NCBI GenBank assembly: GCA_017442825.1
Contig: JAFRYZ010000068.1
Location: 1-47,228 of the forward strand
Reading direction: 5' to 3'
DNA length: 47,228 bases
DNA from: Prevotella sp.
Lineage (GTDB): Bacteria; Bacteroidota; Bacteroidia; Bacteroidales; Bacteroidaceae
Made by a program: the position numbers and the translations under genes. Below, in pieces: positions 9,214 to 17,727 of the stretch. Positions within the stretch are counted from its first letter, which is position 1, and the number at the start of each line of letters is the position of its first letter. The notes under the pieces were generated by a model. The model searched no databases. It was not told where the DNA came from and saw only the letters and a program-made list of their open reading frames with translations.

Positions 9214-9253
9214 AATTTGGAAGCAAATAATTTTCTCTAAACTCTCTCAGCTT

Positions 9254-10378
9254 TCAACTCTTCACCTCCTTAGGGAACAGTACCTTCTGTCCCTCCGTTA
9301 CATTGTTAGCTCCTACGGAAATAATCCTGTCGCCCACTTTCAGACCCGTAGGCACAATGAAGTCTTTTCCGTTTCCTGTATCTTCTGTTGTCACGTCAAC
9401 GGCAGTAGCCGTACTGTCGGCTTTGACCTTATATACCAAAGACTTGTCCTGAAGGCGTACAACAGCATTTTGGGGAACCACGATGACGCCCTTCTCGGCG
9501 AATGGCATCACCACAGTACCCTGGATGCCGGAGTACAGATGACCATCAGGGTTAGGGAACGATACCTTGCAGGTCAGCGTTCCCGTAGAAGAGTTGACGA
9601 CACCCGTCAGACTGACAACACGTCCTTTGTATGGAAACTCGGTACCGTTTTTCATTACAAATGTTGCCTCGGGAAGACGGGAGATGTATTGATCTACGTC
9701 TTTTGCTTTCATTTTCGTCTGCACCATTTGCTCGACAATGGCTTCGGTAACAGAGAACTCAGCATACATCGTAGTATTGCCACTGAGTATGGTCAACTGT
9801 GTCATGGGAGAAACTTGATCGCCAATGCGTACGGGTATTTCGCCGATGACACCAGAAACGGGTGCCGTGATGGTGCAGAATCCTAGGTTCACCCTGGCAC
9901 GGTTCACCGCTGCACGCGCCTGAGCAACAGCAGCCTGTGCCTGTTTATAGGCGTTCTCGCTATTGCGAAGCATGTAGCTGCTTACGATTTTTCGCTCAAA
10001 CAGGTGCCTGTTCGAATCGTACTCCAGCCGTGCAGAGTTTTCTGAAGCCAGCGCTGCCTGAAGGTTAGCTTGGGCAGATTCCAAGTCCAACTGGGCATTG
10101 CGGTTATCGATGACAAAGAGCGTCTGCCCCTTTGCTACCACCTGTCCTTCGCTGACGGCAATCCTCATCAACTGTCCCGACATCTGCGGCATAACTGTCA
10201 CGTCGTTCTGGCCCTTCATCCTGGCACTGAACTTATAAGGAACAACAATGTCAGACTTCTTTACTGTCATTGTTTCGAACGATGTGTTTTTCTCCTGCGG
10301 CATATCAACGTTGCAAGAGACTAGTCCACTAACAATTCCACATACGACCAAGGTCGTTTTGAATGATGTTCTTTTCAT
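9254..10378 (-). CDS. RND efflux periplasmic adaptor (AcrA/MexA family, HlyD-like)
   Basis: 374 residues. Lipoprotein signal peptide with LVSC lipobox (Cys22). A biotinyl-lipoyl-like half near residues 60-90 (VMPQMSGQLMRIAVSEGQ...), a coiled-coil hairpin at about 95-165 (ALASENSARLEYDSN ... AQARAAVNRARV), the second lipoyl half (APVSGVIGEIPVRIGD), a beta-barrel and a membrane-proximal domain follow in order. It bridges the inner-membrane pump to the outer-membrane factor. First gene of the adaptor-pump-factor order usual for AcrAB-TolC-type operons; start ATG lies 63 bp after the preceding gene, whose intergenic space holds a GCCGC-TAT-GCGGC hairpin at 10417-10429. Confidence 0.93.
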   Translation of the reverse strand: MKRTSFKTTLVVCGIVSGLVSCNVDMPQEKNTSFETMTVKKSDIVVPYKFSARMKGQNDVTVMPQMSGQLMRIAVSEGQVVAKGQTLFVIDNRNAQLDLESAQANLQAALASENSARLEYDSNRHLFERKIVSSYMLRNSENAYKQAQAAVAQARAAVNRARVNLGFCTITAPVSGVIGEIPVRIGDQVSPMTQLTILSGNTTMYAEFSVTEAIVEQMVQTKMKAKDVDQYISRLPEATFVMKNGTEFPYKGRVVSLTGVVNSSTGTLTCKVSFPNPDGHLYSGIQGTVVMPFAEKGVIVVPQNAVVRLQDKSLVYKVKADSTATAVDVTTEDTGNGKDFIVPTGLKVGDRIISVGANNVTEGQKVLFPKEVKS

Positions 10379-10441
10379 GTTATTTTTAATTTAATTATTT
10401 CTTACTGTTAAGTTAGCCGCTATGCGGCAGGATGTTTGCTA

Positions 10442-11011
10442 TTAGGTCTGCTCTTTCATTTTCGCTTCTGTTACAAAGCAAGCCACAAGCCCATAAGTGA
10501 TGGTGGGGCGAATCCATATCTCGGTAAGCAGAAAGTTGGTATATTTGTCGATATGCTCAAGACAAGAGATGTCATAGTGATAGAGTATTGCAATGACGAC
10601 ATCTACGATAAAGATCATCCAAAGGTTCAACTTGGTATAACTCTCCCATTCCTTTCGTGCATAAAAGTAAGTGAGCATCAGGAGTAGCCATACTGAGAGC
10701 GTAAGGCACGTCAAGCGGATAGGGTAACTCGTCAGTTCGGGGGAAAAGAGTATGTCGCGCAATAGCACGGTAATGCCCACACACAGTGTACACCAATAGT
10801 TGAACTGTTTAGGATGAAGTCGGTTGAACAAGTACATCAAAATCATAACAAAGCAGGCGATATAAAAAAGGTCGAGGATGAGTTCGAATGCCCCCTCGCT
10901 AAGTCCGAAATTAGATACGCCATAGAGCATAAAACACACCGACAACATGCCTGCTATGACGGTAATCCCCACATCTAAGACTTTGGTTTTTTTCTTAAAT
11001 CGTATCTGCAT
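10442..11011 (-). CDS. Small integral membrane protein, unknown function
   Basis: 189 residues with about five to six hydrophobic segments (roughly 14-33, 42-63, 73-88, 98-117, 130-146, 165-182), a basic N-terminus (MQIRFKKKTK) and a short charged C-terminus. I do not recognise a family. It lies between the AraC/DUF4421 gene and the efflux operon on the same strand and has its own promoter-like box (11029-11038). It may be transcribed with the efflux genes, but nothing in the sequence shows a functional link. Confidence 0.6.
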   Translation of the reverse strand: MQIRFKKKTKVLDVGITVIAGMLSVCFMLYGVSNFGLSEGAFELILDLFYIACFVMILMYLFNRLHPKQFNYWCTLCVGITVLLRDILFSPELTSYPIRLTCLTLSVWLLLMLTYFYARKEWESYTKLNLWMIFIVDVVIAILYHYDISCLEHIDKYTNFLLTEIWIRPTITYGLVACFVTEAKMKEQT

Positions 11012-11028
11012 GAATGTTTTTCTTTCTC

Positions 11029-11038
11029 TGCAAAGATA
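11029..11038 (-). promoter_or_regulatory. Probable promoter -7 box of the small membrane protein/efflux run
   Basis: Minus-strand TATCTTTGCA matches the Bacteroidetes -7 consensus TAnnTTTGCA, 18 bp upstream of the ATG at 11011. The expected TTTG about 19 bp further upstream is not evident, so this may be a weak or activated promoter. Confidence 0.5.
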
Positions 11039-11085
11039 GTTTAATTTTTAAGAATGCTGGGCTTATGGAGGGACTGCATGATGTG

Positions 11086-11125
11086 TTTTTGCAGATTTTG
11101 AAACTTTTTTTGCAAATTTTGAAAA
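11086..11125. repeat. Two-copy 21-bp direct repeat downstream of the AraC/DUF4421 gene
   Basis: TTTTTGCAGATTTTGAAA (11086-11103) recurs as TTTTTGCAAATTTTGAAA (11107-11124), one change, 21 bp apart. It follows the stop codon of the fusion gene. No hairpin is apparent. Role unknown. Confidence 0.6.
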
Positions 11126-11139
11126 TAAATATATGTTTT

Positions 11140-13398
11140 TTATAGTCGTATGCCGAGAGAAGTGTTCACGAACCAGTCGTTCAGATAGCCGTGAGTGTTG
11201 TTGTGATGGTAACGGATATTGTTGAATTGTCCGTAGGCATTAAGAAAGAATCGCCCAAAGTTGTAGGTTAGAGACATGCGGGCATCGAAACCGAGGCTGA
11301 TGCCACTGTCGAATGTCTTGTTGCCCATGGGGGTGATATGCAGGTTGCCATAGAACCACTTGTCCCACTCTTCATCGGTCACCGTAGGGTCCCAGCAGTA
11401 GGGGTCTGCCATCAGCTCTTCCACATTGGTGGCGTAGCCGTAGGCTTTGAGTTTGTTGACGAGAGTCAGCATAGGCATCGCCATGATGTTGATGAGTAGT
11501 CCGCGTGTTGGTACCCAATTGTAGGCATAGCCTACGCCAAGACTTCCCTGCCACAGTTTGATGCGTCCTAGACCCTCCATCAGGTAAATCAAATCGCCGT
11601 TAAGATCAGAGGAATAGTTGATATGCGTATAGTTATACATCAGTCCAGCCATTAGCGACCCTACCGACAGTTTTTGTATCACCGATTGGTCGTAGGCAGC
11701 AGCATAGGAGAACTTCTTGCCGTTGAAGAGGTAGTATCCATCGGCGATGACAGTACGAATATGGATTGGATCAGTCAAATGAACTGCGTTCCAATCGTCT
11801 TTGGATTCTTCGGGGATGATGTCGCTGTTGAGATGAAAATTAGGGGAATGGTTTTCAAATGAATGGATGCGTACGTTAATGCCGTATGAACCTCCCGTGG
11901 CACCAAAAGTGAGATAACTACCTTTGTCGCCTCCAATGTTCACGGTATAGCCCAGACCGTAGCCTCTATAGCCTGCCCATACACCGATATATTGCGATGG
12001 AACGGTCTTTAAGGTGGGCTTGGCATGGTATTCTTTTCCTGCCATATTACCCTGGGTGCTCATGCTGACGAGGGTTTGGCTCACATTACCTCTAACTATG
12101 AGTTGCCAGGGTTTCTCCGGAGCTTCTATATAGCGGCGGTCAACACCCTTGACGGCCATGGAGTCCATCTTGGTACCCACTTTCTTGATGAGGGAGACGA
12201 TTGTCTGTTGTGCCATAGCTTGGCTGCAAAGACAGATGGATATGATCAGCAAGACGTACTTCAACGAACCTCCCTTGGTGGTGGTGCGCATCCATGCTGT
12301 CACACTCTTTCCTATGCGCTGTTTGAAGGCGAGGCTGAAGGTGCTGTAGCTTCGGTAGCCGCTGTCGTGGGCAAGTTGCTGGACAGTGAAGGGCTGCTGC
12401 GCCTCGACGACGTCGTGGTAGCGGCAGAGGAAATGGTTGATGCGAAGGTCGTTAATATAGGTATTGTAGTTGAGTCCCTGGTGCGAAAAATACTGACTGA
12501 GATAGTTGCGGTTAGTGCCAATGGCTTGGGCAAGTTGCAAAAGGGTCAGGTCGTGTTGTAGATAAAGTTGTGTGTCTATGCAATATTTTTGCAACAACGG
12601 TCCGATGTCGTCGTGGGTGGTTTCAGGAAGGTTGTTCGATTCCAGGTACTTGACGGCGGTCGTTTCGTCGAACATGGAAGTGGAAGTGGACGGGGATGGG
12701 GCGATGCTGAGGTCGGTCAGCGTTTCAACGCGCCATAGCAGGTAACCAATCATCACCATGATATTCAGTCGAAGGATGTATTTGTATGCAGGTCCGCCGA
12801 GACCACTAACGTAAATGACGAAAAAAATCGTAAATGCTGCCAGCACTAAGAATGTGTGCCACACCTCTTTGTGCTCCAGGTCAGCATAGTTGTCGCGCAA
12901 CCAGTGTCCATACTGTATCAGCGCGCGAACCATATAAATTGTTAAGCCTATACCCAACAGAAGAAGATAGCCGTATAAAAAGGGACCGAGCACATCGCTA
13001 TGACAGGCAACACACCATGCCATACCCGCTACAAGTGGTGCCACTACCACTCCGGCAAACCACAGCGGTCGCCTGCGGTTTTGTAACATGGCAAGCAACA
13101 CAGCTATTGCCAAAGGAAAAATCGTCATGCAGTCTAGCAATCCACCTACAAGATATACTTGCTGAGCATCATCGTTTGGCGAAAGAAACGCAAGCGGCAT
13201 ATACCATATGTGGCCTAAGGCTATTGCGGCAAAGAATGCGGCAGTACACTTGCGAAGGCGAATAGGTGTTGTTATGTCGTTGGCGAAAGCGTTCCCCTTG
13301 CGCAACAACAGATAACAGCTAGCTATCATCGCCATCATTGCACCACCACCATAGAGAATATAGTAAAAGAGGTCTTCTTGACTCGGTATCTCGTACAT
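11140..13398 (-). CDS. Membrane AraC-type regulator fused in frame to a DUF4421 outer-membrane protein
   Basis: 752 residues in one uninterrupted frame. Residues 1-225 contain about seven hydrophobic segments, 280-370 an AraC-type DNA-binding domain (two helix-turn-helices; end motif YSTFSLAFKQRIGKSVTAW). Directly after it, residues 370-397 look like a complete signal peptide (Met370, basic n-region, YVLLIISICLCSQAMA, then QQ), followed by a 350-residue DUF4421-like beta-barrel rich in glycine and aromatic strands. Read simply, two neighbouring genes share a frame without a stop. The second protein could start at the internal ATG at 12291-12289, which has GGAAAGAG some 12 bases upstream. A true fusion, internal initiation or a sequencing error removing a stop are all possible. 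It follows upp by 6 bp. Domain calls are by eye; DUF4421 from recalled family features. Confidence 0.75.
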   Translation of the reverse strand: MYEIPSQEDLFYYILYGGGAMMAMIASCYLLLRKGNAFANDITTPIRLRKCTAAFFAAIALGHIWYMPLAFLSPNDDAQQVYLVGGLLDCMTIFPLAIAVLLAMLQNRRRPLWFAGVVVAPLVAGMAWCVACHSDVLGPFLYGYLLLLGIGLTIYMVRALIQYGHWLRDNYADLEHKEVWHTFLVLAAFTIFFVIYVSGLGGPAYKYILRLNIMVMIGYLLWRVETLTDLSIAPSPSTSTSMFDETTAVKYLESNNLPETTHDDIGPLLQKYCIDTQLYLQHDLTLLQLAQAIGTNRNYLSQYFSHQGLNYNTYINDLRINHFLCRYHDVVEAQQPFTVQQLAHDSGYRSYSTFSLAFKQRIGKSVTAWMRTTTKGGSLKYVLLIISICLCSQAMAQQTIVSLIKKVGTKMDSMAVKGVDRRYIEAPEKPWQLIVRGNVSQTLVSMSTQGNMAGKEYHAKPTLKTVPSQYIGVWAGYRGYGLGYTVNIGGDKGSYLTFGATGGSYGINVRIHSFENHSPNFHLNSDIIPEESKDDWNAVHLTDPIHIRTVIADGYYLFNGKKFSYAAAYDQSVIQKLSVGSLMAGLMYNYTHINYSSDLNGDLIYLMEGLGRIKLWQGSLGVGYAYNWVPTRGLLINIMAMPMLTLVNKLKAYGYATNVEELMADPYCWDPTVTDEEWDKWFYGNLHITPMGNKTFDSGISLGFDARMSLTYNFGRFFLNAYGQFNNIRYHHNNTHGYLNDWFVNTSLGIRL
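12289..12291 (-). promoter_or_regulatory. Candidate internal start codon for the DUF4421 protein
   Basis: ATG encoding Met370 of the fused frame. It sits at the natural end of the AraC domain and begins a canonical signal peptide. A purine-rich GGAAAGAG lies about 12 bases upstream on the minus strand. If used, the barrel protein would be 383 residues (11140-12291) and exported on its own. Confidence 0.45.
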
Positions 13399-13404
13399 AG
13401 TGTT

Positions 13405-14061
13405 TTACAGTTTCTCGCCATAGCAGAGGTCGCCACAGTCACCGATGCCTGGGACAATGTATTTATGTTCGTTCATGCCAGGGTCGATGGCTGCGCACCA
13501 GAGGGTGATGTCGTCGGGGAGGTTCTGTCTTAGAAACTCAACACCTTCGGGTGCTGCAATCACGCAGCAGATATGTATCTTTCTGGGCTTGCCTGTCTTG
13601 AGGAGTGCTTCCGTGGCTGCAACCATCGAACCGCCTGTTGCCAGCATGGGGTCGGTGATGACGAGTGTTTTACCTTTGATGGAGGGGGCTGCCAGATATT
13701 CTGTATGAATGCCAACCTCGGTGTGTTCGCGGTTGGTGTACATGCGAAAGGCTGAAACAAAGGCATTCTCTGCACGATCGAAAACATTTAGAAAACCTTG
13801 ATGGTATGGTAGACCAGCACGCAGTACTGTGGCGAGCACGATGTCGTCCTTGGGCAATGACATTTCGATGGATCCTAGCGGCGTGGTGATTTTCTTCTTC
13901 TTATAGTCGAGGGTTTTCGACAGTTCGTATGCCATCATTTCGCCTACCCTTTCTATGTTGCGACGAAAGACCATACGGCCTCTTTGATAGGCTTTGTCGC
14001 GTAAAAGTGCCATATATTGATTGATGACACTGTTTTGTTCTGTGAAATTGATAACTTTCAT
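13405..14061 (-). CDS. upp: Uracil phosphoribosyltransferase
   Basis: 218 residues. Converts uracil and PRPP to UMP in pyrimidine salvage, in the cytoplasm. The PRPP-binding motif VITDPMLATGGS and the C-terminal uracil-binding stretch IDPGMNEHKYIVPGIGDCGD are both present, as is the usual YGEKL-like end. An upstream in-frame ATG at 14127 would add 22 residues but lies above the likely promoter at 14083-14092, so I use MKVINFTEQ at 14061. The gene runs divergently from pckA and is followed after 6 bp by the AraC/DUF4421 gene. A relic of another upp copy lies at 323-358. Confidence 0.93.
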   Translation of the reverse strand: MKVINFTEQNSVINQYMALLRDKAYQRGRMVFRRNIERVGEMMAYELSKTLDYKKKKITTPLGSIEMSLPKDDIVLATVLRAGLPYHQGFLNVFDRAENAFVSAFRMYTNREHTEVGIHTEYLAAPSIKGKTLVITDPMLATGGSMVAATEALLKTGKPRKIHICCVIAAPEGVEFLRQNLPDDITLWCAAIDPGMNEHKYIVPGIGDCGDLCYGEKL

Positions 14062-14082
14062 AGCTTGGTTTTTAAAAGTGGA

Positions 14083-14115
14083 GTCAAAGGTACGATTAAG
14101 CGAGAACAATGCAAA
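14083..14115 (-). promoter_or_regulatory. upp promoter P1 inside palindromic element A
   Basis: Minus strand: TTTG (14112-14115), 19 bases, TACCTTTGAC (14083-14092). This is an exact fit to the Bacteroidetes TTTG-N19-TAnnTTTG pattern, 22 bp upstream of the upp ATG. Confidence 0.75.
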
Positions 14116-14156
14116 GGGAAATCCCAATTTCTTTTGCTTTGTAGAGCGAAAGTACC
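14084..14156 (-). repeat. Promoter-bearing palindromic element, copy A
   Basis: Imperfect palindrome running GGTACTTTCGC at one end to GCTTAATCGTACCTTTGA at the other, with CAAAGCAAAAG and CCTTTGCATTG arms around the centre. It resembles copies B (32578-32652), C (46801-46863) and, more loosely, D (46710-46780). The right arm contains promoter P1 of upp. Confidence 0.7.
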
Positions 14157-14165
14157 TACGGCGGA

Positions 14166-14199
14166 GCCAAAGGTACGAAAGAAGACGGATGTTTGCAAA
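14166..14199 (-). promoter_or_regulatory. Possible second upp promoter P2
   Basis: Minus strand TTTG (14196-14199), 20 bases, TACCTTTGGC (14166-14175). It lies upstream of element A, and GGAGYCAAAGGTACGA occurs here and again at P1, giving tandem promoter-like boxes. Confidence 0.45.
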
Positions 14200-14289
14200 C
14201 TCTATTTGTCAAAAATGGTATCAAGGTTGAATATTTTGTAATATTTAACCTAATAAATAGGTATGAAAGTCTGATTTTGGTACATAAAC

Positions 14290-14322
14290 TTTGTTGTTAA
14301 AAGGAAAATAATTACCTTTGCA
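14290..14322 (+). promoter_or_regulatory. pckA promoter
   Basis: TTTG (14290-14293), exactly 19 bases, TACCTTTGCA (14313-14322): the full Bacteroidetes consensus. Transcription would start near 14329, leaving a leader of about 75 bases. Confidence 0.8.
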
Positions 14323-14330
14323 TCCGATTT

Positions 14331-14391
14331 GGTGTGCGGACACACCGCAAGTAAATAGCTTTTTTAAGGAAAAAAGGATAAGTAACTATTT
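14331..14391 (+). promoter_or_regulatory. Structured 5' leader of pckA
   Basis: The leader begins with a tight hairpin GGTGTG-CGGA-CACACC (14331-14346). A second possible pairing is AAATAG (14353-14358) with CTATTT (14386-14391). A 5' hairpin could stabilise the transcript; no riboswitch class is recognised. Confidence 0.4.
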
Positions 14392-14404
14392 AATAAAAGA
14401 CAAA

Positions 14405-16018
14405 ATGGCAAAGTTAGATTTGACACAGTATGGCATTACCGGTTCTACCGTGATTGCCCACAATCCATCGTATGAGTTCCTCTTTGAGGAAGAGACCAAG
14501 GCTGAGCTAACGGGTTATGACAAGGGTCAGAATACCGAACTCAATGCCGTCAACGTGATGACAGGTATCTATACCGGTCGTTCTCCTAAGGACAAGTACA
14601 TTGTCTGTGATGAGCAGAGCAAGGACAAAGTGTGGTGGACCACAGAGGAATATAAGAACGACAACCATCCGATGTCTGAAGAAGTTTGGGCACAGGTGAA
14701 GGACATCGCCATCAAGGAGCTTTGCAACAAGAACCTGTACGTGGTAGACGCTTTCTGCGGTGCCAATGAGGCTACGCGTTTGGCTGTGCGCTTTATCGTT
14801 GAGGTGGCTTGGCAGGCTCATTTCGTAAAGAATATGTTCATCCAGCCTACAGAAGAAGAACTTGCTAACTTCGAGCCGAACTTTGTTATCTACAATGCTT
14901 CGAAGGCTAAAGTGGAGAACTACAAGGAGTTGGGTTTGAACTCAGAGACTTGTGTTGCCTTCAACACGACCAGCCGCGAGCAGTGTATCATTAACACTTG
15001 GTATGGTGGTGAGATGAAGAAGGGTATGTTCTCTATGCAGAACTACTATCTGCCCCTGCAGGGTATCGCTTCCATGCACTGCTCTGCTAACACGGATATG
15101 GAGGGTAAGAACACAGCCATCTTCTTCGGACTCTCGGGTACAGGTAAGACAACGTTGAGTACCGACCCGAAGCGTTTGCTCATTGGTGACGACGAACACG
15201 GATGGGACGATGAGGGTGTGTTCAACTTGGAGGGTGGCTGCTATGCCAAAGTGATCAACCTGGACAAAGAGAGCGAACCTGACATCTATAATGCTATCCG
15301 CCGCGATGCCCTGTTGGAAAACGTTACGGTTGATGCTGAAGGAAAAATCGACTTCGCTGACAAGAGTGTAACAGAGAACACTCGTGTGAGCTATCCTATC
15401 AACCATATCGAGAAGATAGCCCAAAAGGTGAATGGCAAGAGTGCTGGTCCTGAGGCAAAGAACGTTATCTTCCTTTCTGCCGATGCTTTCGGCGTGCTGC
15501 CACCGGTGTCAATCTTGACTCCTGAGCAGACAAAATATTACTTCCTCTCAGGTTTCACGGCAAAGTTAGCGGGAACTGAGCGTGGTATCACCGAACCTAC
15601 TCCTACTTTCTCTGCTTGCTTCGGTCAGGCGTTCCTCGAGCTGCATCCAACCAAGTATGCTGAGGAATTGGTGAAGCGTATGGAGAAGAGTGGTGCCAAG
15701 GCATACCTCGTGAACACGGGTTGGAACGGTACTGGCAAGCGCATTTCTATCAAGGACACACGCGGTATTATCGATGCTATCCTCGGTGGTGCTATCCTGA
15801 ACGCACCTACCAAGAAGATTCCTTACTTCAACTTCGAGGTTCCGACAGAGCTTGAAGGCGTTGACACCAACATCCTCGACCCACGCGACACTTATGCTGA
15901 CGCTACTGAGTGGAATAAGAAAGCGGAGGATTTGGCTTCACGCTTCATCAAGAATTTCAAGAAGTACGAAGGCAACGAGGCCGGAAAGGCACTGGTCGCT
16001 GCAGGTCCGAAGCTGTAA
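14405..16018 (+). CDS. pckA: Phosphoenolpyruvate carboxykinase (ATP)
   Basis: 537 residues from the ATG at 14405; an in-frame ATG at 14318 would lie within the -7 box and is rejected. The enzyme interconverts oxaloacetate and phosphoenolpyruvate with ATP/ADP. In Bacteroidetes it typically runs towards CO2 fixation on the way to succinate and propionate. The P-loop [11 protein letters not shown], the kinase-2 motif [11 protein letters not shown] and the substrate-site [10 protein letters not shown] identify the ATP-dependent class. It is monocistronic: its own promoter is at 14290 and a strong hairpin follows at 16182-16218. Its last 28 bases are duplicated just downstream. Confidence 0.97.
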   Translation: MAKLDLTQYGITGSTVIAHNPSYEFLFEEETKAELTGYDKGQNTELNAVNVMTGIYTGRSPKDKYIVCDEQSKDKVWWTTEEYKNDNHPMSEEVWAQVKDIAIKELCNKNLYVVDAFCGANEATRLAVRFIVEVAWQAHFVKNMFIQPTEEELANFEPNFVIYNASKAKVENYKELGLNSETCVAFNTTSREQCIINTWYGGEMKKGMFSMQNYYLPLQGIASMHCSANTDMEGKNTAIFFGLSGTGKTTLSTDPKRLLIGDDEHGWDDEGVFNLEGGCYAKVINLDKESEPDIYNAIRRDALLENVTVDAEGKIDFADKSVTENTRVSYPINHIEKIAQKVNGKSAGPEAKNVIFLSADAFGVLPPVSILTPEQTKYYFLSGFTAKLAGTERGITEPTPTFSACFGQAFLELHPTKYAEELVKRMEKSGAKAYLVNTGWNGTGKRISIKDTRGIIDAILGGAILNAPTKKIPYFNFEVPTELEGVDTNILDPRDTYADATEWNKKAEDLASRFIKNFKKYEGNEAGKALVAAGPKL

Positions 16019-16077
16019 AGCATTGGGCCGAAAGCAACGAGTATTCATGCTGGTCGCTGCAGGTCCGAAGCTGTAAA
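15992..16077 (+). repeat. Direct duplication of the pckA 3' end
   Basis: The 28 bases at 15992-16019 (last nine pckA codons with the stop TAA) recur exactly at 16050-16077, 58 bp downstream. A weaker match (AAGGCAACGAG at 15969 against AAAGCAACGAG at 16031) extends the duplication leftwards with an indel between. The second copy is not preceded by a pckA reading frame and appears non-functional. Confidence 0.9.
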
Positions 16078-16170
16078 AGTTGAGAGACTATAGTCTAGAG
16101 TTTAGAGAAGCCTCCTAACCCTTGAAGGGGGGCCTTAGTTTCTAGACTCTCAACTCTCATCTCTCAACTA
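16078..16170. repeat. Imperfect inverted repeat of GAGAGTTTAGAG type
   Basis: GTTGAGAG/TCTAGAGTTTAGAG on the left pairs with TTTCTAGACTC/CTCTCAAC on the right, around a CCTCCTAACCCTTGAAGGGGGG core. A related sequence (GTTGAGAGTTTAGAGCC and a CCCCTAAAGGGG core) lies at 46514-46555. Dispersed intergenic repeat; no gene in this stretch. Confidence 0.55.
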
Positions 16171-16181
16171 TAAACTTATAG

Positions 16182-16218
16182 AAGAAGCGCTCTTCCTATA
16201 TGGGGAGGGGCGCTTCTT
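16182..16218 (+). terminator. Terminator after pckA
   Basis: AAGAAGCGC (16182-16190) pairs perfectly with GCGCTTCTT (16210-16218), extended inwards by TCTTCC/GGAGGG. It is followed by TGTTTATGTT. Most likely ends the pckA transcript. Confidence 0.7.
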
Positions 16219-16324
16219 GTTTATGTTATGGAATTTATCCGAATAAAACTTAAAAAAACGAGGTTTTAGACTATATTTTGCATAATAAAAGGTGGAAATG
16301 GCGTTTTATTTGCGGAATTCTGAT

Positions 16325-16334
16325 TAAATTTGCA
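16325..16334 (+). promoter_or_regulatory. Probable promoter -7 box for the DUF6242-murI run
   Basis: TAAATTTGCA fits TAnnTTTGCA, 22 bp upstream of the ATG at 16357. No clear TTTG is found at the right distance, so confidence is moderate. This is the only promoter-like box I see before the long plus-strand run to 25906. Confidence 0.45.
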
Positions 16335-16356
16335 GGCAAAAATTCAAAAGCAACTG

Positions 16357-17727
16357 ATGAAAAGAAACATAGCAACCGTCATCTTGGTAGTGGCAATGAC
16401 CATGATGTGCGCCTCTTGTTTGGACCGTCGTTCGAATGAAGAATATAATTTTTATGGCGATGCTGCCATTACCAGCTTCTCTTTGGGAACGGTCAACCAG
16501 TATCTGATAGGCATTAGGAAATCTACTGGCGTGAAGGACAGTCTCTACAAACAAACTTATGCCGGTTCGAACTATATTTTTAATATCGACCACGTCAACG
16601 GACTTATCTTCAATGCCGACTCGTTGCCTTATGGCACAGACCCTGCTCATATTCTTGCTACAATCACGGCTAAGAATAGTGGAACAGTGTTGCTGAAGGA
16701 CTATTTGGACGAAGACTTTTACTATTATTCTTCCAGTGATTCGATTGACTTCACAGGACCTCTTACTATCCGTGTTAATTCACAATCTGGCGAAAACCAA
16801 AGGGACTATACGGTCAAGGTGAATGTGCATCAGCAGGAGGGTGATGTCTTCAATTGGACGACAATGGGAACGGTTGCGGAGTTAGCTGTAGCTCCGACTT
16901 TCAATATCAGAGCGGCTGCAGATGATATCTATGCTCTGGTGCCGACAACAGCATTGGACCGCACGTTTGTTTATGACTTGAAGAAAAAATTGGATGGTGC
17001 TGCACCTACTGTTTATGAGCTGGGAGCTGAGGCTTATAAAAACGCTGCCGCTTTCAACGGAAAATTGTATGTCCTTGATGGTCAGCAGATGAAAGTTTTC
17101 GAGGATGGTAATCTCGTGCTGACTCAGACGGCTGATGCACAGGTGAAACGATTGTTGGGTGCTGGAGAAACGGAGTTGTATGCGCTGTCTGATGGTGGAA
17201 AGTTTTTGTCTTCTGTTGATAATGGTGTAACCTGGAAAGAGGAAATCTTCAACGACGACAAGAGTCTGTTGCCAACAGTTGATTTGAACTTCTTCTCTTA
17301 CGACGTGGAGACCAACGAGGGCATGGAACAGGTGGTGTTGGCTGGATATGTCACTGGTATCAACCGCATGATGGTTTGGTCGAAACTTTTTGAAGTGAAT
17401 ACGCAGGCTGCATGGACTTATGTCGATTTGGCAGGCGACTACCGATATGCTGCTCCGAAACTCACTGGACTGACGGTGCTGCCTTATGGCGACGAGGATA
17501 TTGCTATCGGCGTGAAAGCTGACGGCACTTACAGTAACTTCATGGTGAGCACCGATGGAGGAATCACGTGGCACACCAGTAGCCAGTATGCTTATCCTAC
17601 GGGGTTCAATAAGTCGAAGAGTGTATTCTCGGCAACGACCGACTCGAATTATTACATCTGGTTGGTGGATAACACCGGACAGGTGTGGAGAGGACGATTG
17701 AACAAAATGGGATGGGAGAAGAGATGA
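16357..17727 (+). CDS. DUF6242-like secreted/lipoprotein
   Basis: 456 residues from the ATG at 16357 (an upstream TTG-type extension begins at 16330 but spoils the signal peptide). The N-terminus KRNIATVILVVAMTMMCASC resembles a lipoprotein signal with Cys21 as acceptor. A beta-rich N-terminal domain (about 25-165) is followed by a region with repeated motifs such as DGGKFLSSVDNGVTWKEE and STDGGITWHTSS, which resemble BNR/sialidase-type beta-propeller blades. Family assignment is from recalled Bacteroidetes proteins. The role is unknown, but it is translationally coupled (ATGA overlap) to the DUF6089 gene and precedes uppS and bamA, hinting at an envelope role. Confidence 0.7.
   Translation: MKRNIATVILVVAMTMMCASCLDRRSNEEYNFYGDAAITSFSLGTVNQYLIGIRKSTGVKDSLYKQTYAGSNYIFNIDHVNGLIFNADSLPYGTDPAHILATITAKNSGTVLLKDYLDEDFYYYSSSDSIDFTGPLTIRVNSQSGENQRDYTVKVNVHQQEGDVFNWTTMGTVAELAVAPTFNIRAAADDIYALVPTTALDRTFVYDLKKKLDGAAPTVYELGAEAYKNAAAFNGKLYVLDGQQMKVFEDGNLVLTQTADAQVKRLLGAGETELYALSDGGKFLSSVDNGVTWKEEIFNDDKSLLPTVDLNFFSYDVETNEGMEQVVLAGYVTGINRMMVWSKLFEVNTQAAWTYVDLAGDYRYAAPKLTGLTVLPYGDEDIAIGVKADGTYSNFMVSTDGGITWHTSSQYAYPTGFNKSKSVFSATTDSNYYIWLVDNTGQVWRGRLNKMGWEKR

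Noticed and set aside
14062-14127. Longer N-terminus for Upp
   Set aside because: The extra codons lie over the promoter box at 14083-14092 and are not part of the family.
14318-14404. Longer N-terminus for PckA
   Set aside because: The upstream ATG falls in the -7 box of the promoter, and the 29 extra residues match nothing in the family.
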